Assembly (NCBI RefSeq): GCF_949628265.1 | Contig: NC_088786.1 | Span: 14,756,001 to 14,820,000 of the forward strand | DNA from: Cloeon dipterum | Taxonomy: Eukaryota; Arthropoda; Insecta; Ephemeroptera; Baetidae | DNA: 64,000 nt | Direction: 5' to 3' | Shown: one piece after another, positions 61,410-64,000 of the stretch | Numbering within the stretch: position 1 is the stretch's first letter | Layout of the letters: every line of letters begins with the position of its first letter | Position numbers and translations under genes: made by a program | Notes under the pieces: generated by a model | What the model was told of the DNA's origin: nothing | Seen by the model: only the letters and a program-made list of their open reading frames with translations | The model's database searches: none

Positions 61410-62143
61410 AGCCAGTGAGGCGTGGCGCGTGACTGCAATCGTAACTAAACAATGCGGACAGCTCCTTATTTATACAAGCTCACATCACTTTGCCTATAAT
61501 TGAATCTTCGGTTCGTTTCTACAGTCTCATTTCAATCCGACAAGCTCACTGAAAAATTGTATACATTTTAATTAAAATAAATTGTGATCATTGGCCTACT
61601 ATTACATGTGACGTGTGTTTATTAAAATTTTCCCAGTCATTTATCAGGCTAAATTGCGTTTTTAATGGAATTAAATTCTTATATTTGTATTTTTAGGCAT
61701 GCAGCGCATTTTTAAGTGAAACTAGGGTATTGACAGATGTTCGAAAAATGAGAAGAGTGCGTCCATGATTAATAAGCATATAATTTTTCCAATGAATTAT
61801 GCATGGTACAACTTATTTTTCAGGAGCAAGTATATTGAAAAGGTGTTGTTTTTTATTAAAGCAAATTGAGAATGAAATGAAAAAAATAGTTAAAAATGTT
61901 ATATAATAAATAAAAAATAAAACTCCTATCCACTTGCTACTAATAATCAGTTTGAAAGAGCAATAATTTAGCCAGGAAAGGTGCCAGAGAGAAATGCTAA
62001 TGATGTAATGATAATAATTTGTCGTATTTATGGGATATATGCCTAATAATTTTTTCTGTTGAAGAATGAAAAGTGTATAGCGAAAGATTTTATATATTAA
62101 GCAAATCATAGTCCAATTAGTTTAACTAGTCGATTAAACCATG

Positions 62144-62149
62144 TTTATT
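62144..62149 (-). terminator. Poly(A) signal of selenoprotein P
   Basis: AATAAA on the minus strand begins 17 nt downstream of the SECIS basal stem and 220 nt after the stop codon. It places the SECIS at the end of the 3' UTR of the same transcript and separates it from the next gene. Confidence 0.65.
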
Positions 62150-62165
62150 TTGACCGTTGCAGGGA

Positions 62166-62235
62166 GCGAACATTTTAACATCAGAAATTCAGCTTCCGAC
62201 TAGGGTTTGGCCGAGTTCGTCATACAGATGTTCGC
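62166..62235 (-). promoter_or_regulatory. SECIS element of selenoprotein P
   Basis: Read on the minus strand: a basal stem GCGAACAT (62235-62228) pairs perfectly with ATGTTCGC (62173-62166). A short internal loop is followed by the core ATGA (62223-62220), matched on the other side by TGAT (62183-62180), which supplies the non-Watson-Crick GA/AG quartet. Above it is a helix of GAA-T-CGGC against GCTG-A-TTC (one mismatch and a bulge allowed). AAA lies 11 nt after ATGA, followed by a possible CC/GG mini-stem, as in form 2 SECIS elements. This element in a eukaryotic 3' UTR recruits SBP2 and the selenocysteine elongation factor so that UGA is read as selenocysteine. It lies 134 nt beyond the TAG stop of the selenoprotein P frame. 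Confidence 0.85.
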
Positions 62236-62368
62236 TTATTGCAACTGTCGAGTAAGAGCATAATTATAGATCGACTTAAAGGCTGAATCCGAGATAAGGG
62301 CGCATCCAGTTAAGCTGGCGCTGTTTTCTCTGCTCTCTTTCGTCTGTGTCGATTTCATTGCTGTTTGT

Positions 62369-63172
62369 CTATGATACAAAAAGGTCCGCATTACAAAACG
62401 TGCTGTGAAACGATCGAGCTTTCACCTCAGTAACATTGGTCAGGGTTTGTAAAATAGGCAGCACATCGTCAACGCTGACTGTGTCCGCGGGAGCAGCTTT
62501 TATCCCAAGTTCTGAACCTTGAGAGCAGCTGCCGCAAGGTTGATCTTTCGAAGTGGCTAGGATGGCCGCCTTCACGTAGGCTAGGTGCAGTTGGCTCCAG
62601 GGCAGGCTCAAGTGGAAGGTCACACGGCCGCACCTGGCAAGAGACAAGTGAAAATTTTTACTTTTTTTCTAAGTCTTCTGTTACTTGTCAATGATGAGAA
62701 TGTCGTCCTTGCGACCCTTGACCGACGCCCAGTCTCGTCCATTACCTACGAGCACGCGCATCTTTAAATTAAGACTAGTGGTTTATGTCGACCAAATACC
62801 CTGGATGGTGATAACCTTGCGTCCTGCTAGGTTCCTCAGATGATCAAACTGGTTCTTCGACCACGGATGGTCTTCGTTAATGACTATGAAAACTGGTTTC
62901 TGCTCGACGGCGGCACTGTCTTCGAGGCGAAGCTGAAGGTTTTGCAACCTACAAATGAGGTGGTGAGGAATATGCGAAAGGTTAGGGTGGGAAAAGTACT
63001 TGACAGCCTGCCTCTGGCACATTCCTCAGCTGGCGTCTAGCAGTGCCACCACCAGCACCTTCTGGCCGACTCCAAAGGGTTTCACCTGCAGATCGCTGGG
63101 CGCTGGTGAACATAGGTCAGCGGCCAAAACGACGCAAACCTGCAGAAGAACGCTCAACAACAACTTGTTCAT
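62369..63172 (-). CDS. SelP: Selenoprotein P (secreted, thioredoxin-like; in-frame TGA = Sec)
   Basis: Exons 63172-63000, 62948-62800, 62745-62685 and 62633-62369 are joined in phases 2, 1 and 2 across introns of only 51-54 nt. With TGA at codon 49 read as selenocysteine the product is 215 residues ending at TAG. A signal peptide (MNKLLLSVLLQVCVVLAA) marks it as secreted. The thioredoxin-like domain has VLVVALLDAS-U49-GM-C52, then QRQAVKLQNLQLRLED, FIVINEDHPWSKNQF, DWASVKGRKDDILIIDKCGR and VTFHLSLPWSQLHLAYV. A CGSC pair follows at about 161-164. Order and motifs match selenoprotein P throughout. In vertebrates SelP carries selenium in plasma and its N-terminal U-x-x-C is a redox site. This version lacks the C-terminal Sec-rich and His-rich region. 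The SECIS at 62166-62235 and a GATAAG word upstream (63222-63217) complete the gene. Confidence 0.92.
63026..63028 (-). other. SelP: Selenocysteine codon (TGA) of SelP
   Basis: The TGA follows VVALLDAS and precedes GMCQRQAVK, exactly where the selenoprotein P family has its N-terminal selenocysteine. Coding similarity continues unbroken on both sides in the same frame and exon, so it is a recoded codon rather than a stop. A simple ORF caller splits the gene here. Confidence 0.9.
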
Positions 63173-63698
63173 CACGCGGCGTGAATTACACTGCGTCGCA
63201 GCTCTAGAACTCAAAGCTTATCGGTTGAGGTCGAGGGCAAAGAGGCCGCGTGACCTCAGCAAGATATCATCATTATTTGATGTTTTGGAAAGATCTTGGT
63301 CGTTTTCTAAAGAATGCAAGTGTTGTAAAAATAACAAAAACAATGTCAATGCAATTTGTACTAGATTTTAATGTTTTAACTGATATAATATTTATATACT
63401 TAACCACACTCACACTAATCATTTAAGTGGTCATAAAAACAATTCCTATATTTATAAAATATTAACGCGCGTAAGTGCATATGAAGAAAACATATATTAT
63501 ATAACAAATTTTTATTTTAAATCTCTGTACGAATTTGGGTCAGTTAATTAATACAGTATCATCAAATTCAACAAGACGTCTTGAAATTTATTGTTGAGAC
63601 TTATCGTAATGACTTGGAGTTTATTTGAACCATCTCAATTGCTGTGTATAAGTGTTGGGGTTGAAACAGGTTTTTTTTAAACTAACAGTAGTATTTTA
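63173..63698. other. SelP upstream region
   Basis: Contains the presumed SelP promoter, with a minus-strand GATAAG at 63222-63217 about 45 nt before the ATG. The rest is AT-rich with nothing recognised until the repeat at 63699. Confidence 0.45.
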
Positions 63699-64000
63699 CC
63701 AGCCCGTTGGCTCGCATTGTTAAGGCACTCTCAGGAGTGTCAAAGCAATGAGAGGTATTTGAGCAGTTCGGAGATCTAATACTGGCTACCCAATGTCAGA
63801 AATGGCAAAAAGTGGTTAGTTTAGTGACTCGAATTGCTCAACGGGCTGGGAGGCGCACCGGCGCCGACTCGCTACTTGCTGGTTTGCACCTTTCCAGCAT
63901 GCGTGATTTGGCTTCACGGGACGAATGTCTAGCGTTTCAATGCAGTCCTCGGTGCGGAGGCAAGTGGCCCTTGAGTGGGCTGGGTCCCTGTGCGGCCTGG
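63699..64000 (+). repeat. SINE-like repeat, copy 6 (runs off the window)
   Basis: CAGCCCGTTGGCTCGCATTG onward, very close to copies 2 and 4, cut by the window edge at GTCCCTGTGCGGCCTGG. High similarity to the other copies suggests recent activity of the family. Confidence 0.85.

Noticed and set aside
59308-62633. Joining the SelP exons to the Arg/Ser-rich exons: a GAG/GTGAAA donor at 62425 is in phase with the acceptor at 60546
   Set aside because: SelP has its own TAG stop, SECIS and AATAAA before that point, and the downstream gene has its own ATG, initiator and first exons.

Overview
The window is nuclear DNA of an animal, most likely an insect or a close arthropod relative. It is AT-rich, and genes are split by GT-AG introns, many only 50-60 nt long. 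It carries a FoxP-type transcription factor, a hindsight/RREB1-like zinc-finger gene, claudin-like genes and many short transposon relics. I cannot fix the species; a mayfly is a guess. All gene models were spliced by eye: each join was accepted only where donor, acceptor and codon phase agreed.

Layout. 1-2.8 kb: nothing found. 2.8-4.7 kb (+): five-exon leucine-rich-repeat protein. 4.7-13 kb: no supported gene. 13.0-13.8 kb (-) and 16.9-17.9 kb (+): two divergently oriented claudin-like four-helix membrane proteins that are paralogues with matching intron phases. 22.3-23.7 kb (-): a disordered protein with a PAM2 motif (poly(A)-binding-protein ligand) and an apparent GC-AG intron. 24.3-25.3 kb: two unrecognised AT-rich ORFs. 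30.0-32.8 kb (+): a divergent FoxP gene whose zipper and forkhead share one exon. 39.0-40.5 kb (+): an FP25K/retroelement-ORF1-like coiled-coil protein. 41.3-43.9 kb (-): an eight-exon, 601-residue coiled-coil protein. 46.7-51.5 kb (+): a 16-exon secreted or GPI-anchored protein with EGF-like and fibronectin-III-like modules. 55.2-56.4 kb (-): C2H2 zinc-finger protein. 59.3-61.3 kb (-): a basic Arg/Ser-rich protein. 62.1-63.2 kb (-): a selenoprotein P gene.

The most exciting element is the selenoprotein P gene. Its signal-peptide-bearing thioredoxin-like domain has an in-frame TGA exactly at the family's selenocysteine position (U-x-x-C). The 3' UTR holds a well-formed SECIS element: an 8-bp perfect basal stem, ATGA/TGAT core and AAA in the loop region. 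A poly(A) signal follows shortly after. Ordinary gene finding would cut this gene in two at the TGA.

Repeats: at least six copies of a roughly 430-bp SINE-like retroposon, three of them packed in alternating orientation at 54.2-55.0 kb; a 515-bp element with 133-bp, about 98% identical inverted arms (38.0-38.5 kb); a nested inverted repeat (27.0-27.4 kb); TIR elements in the FoxP intron and in an intron of the 59-61 kb gene; and a GT microsatellite.
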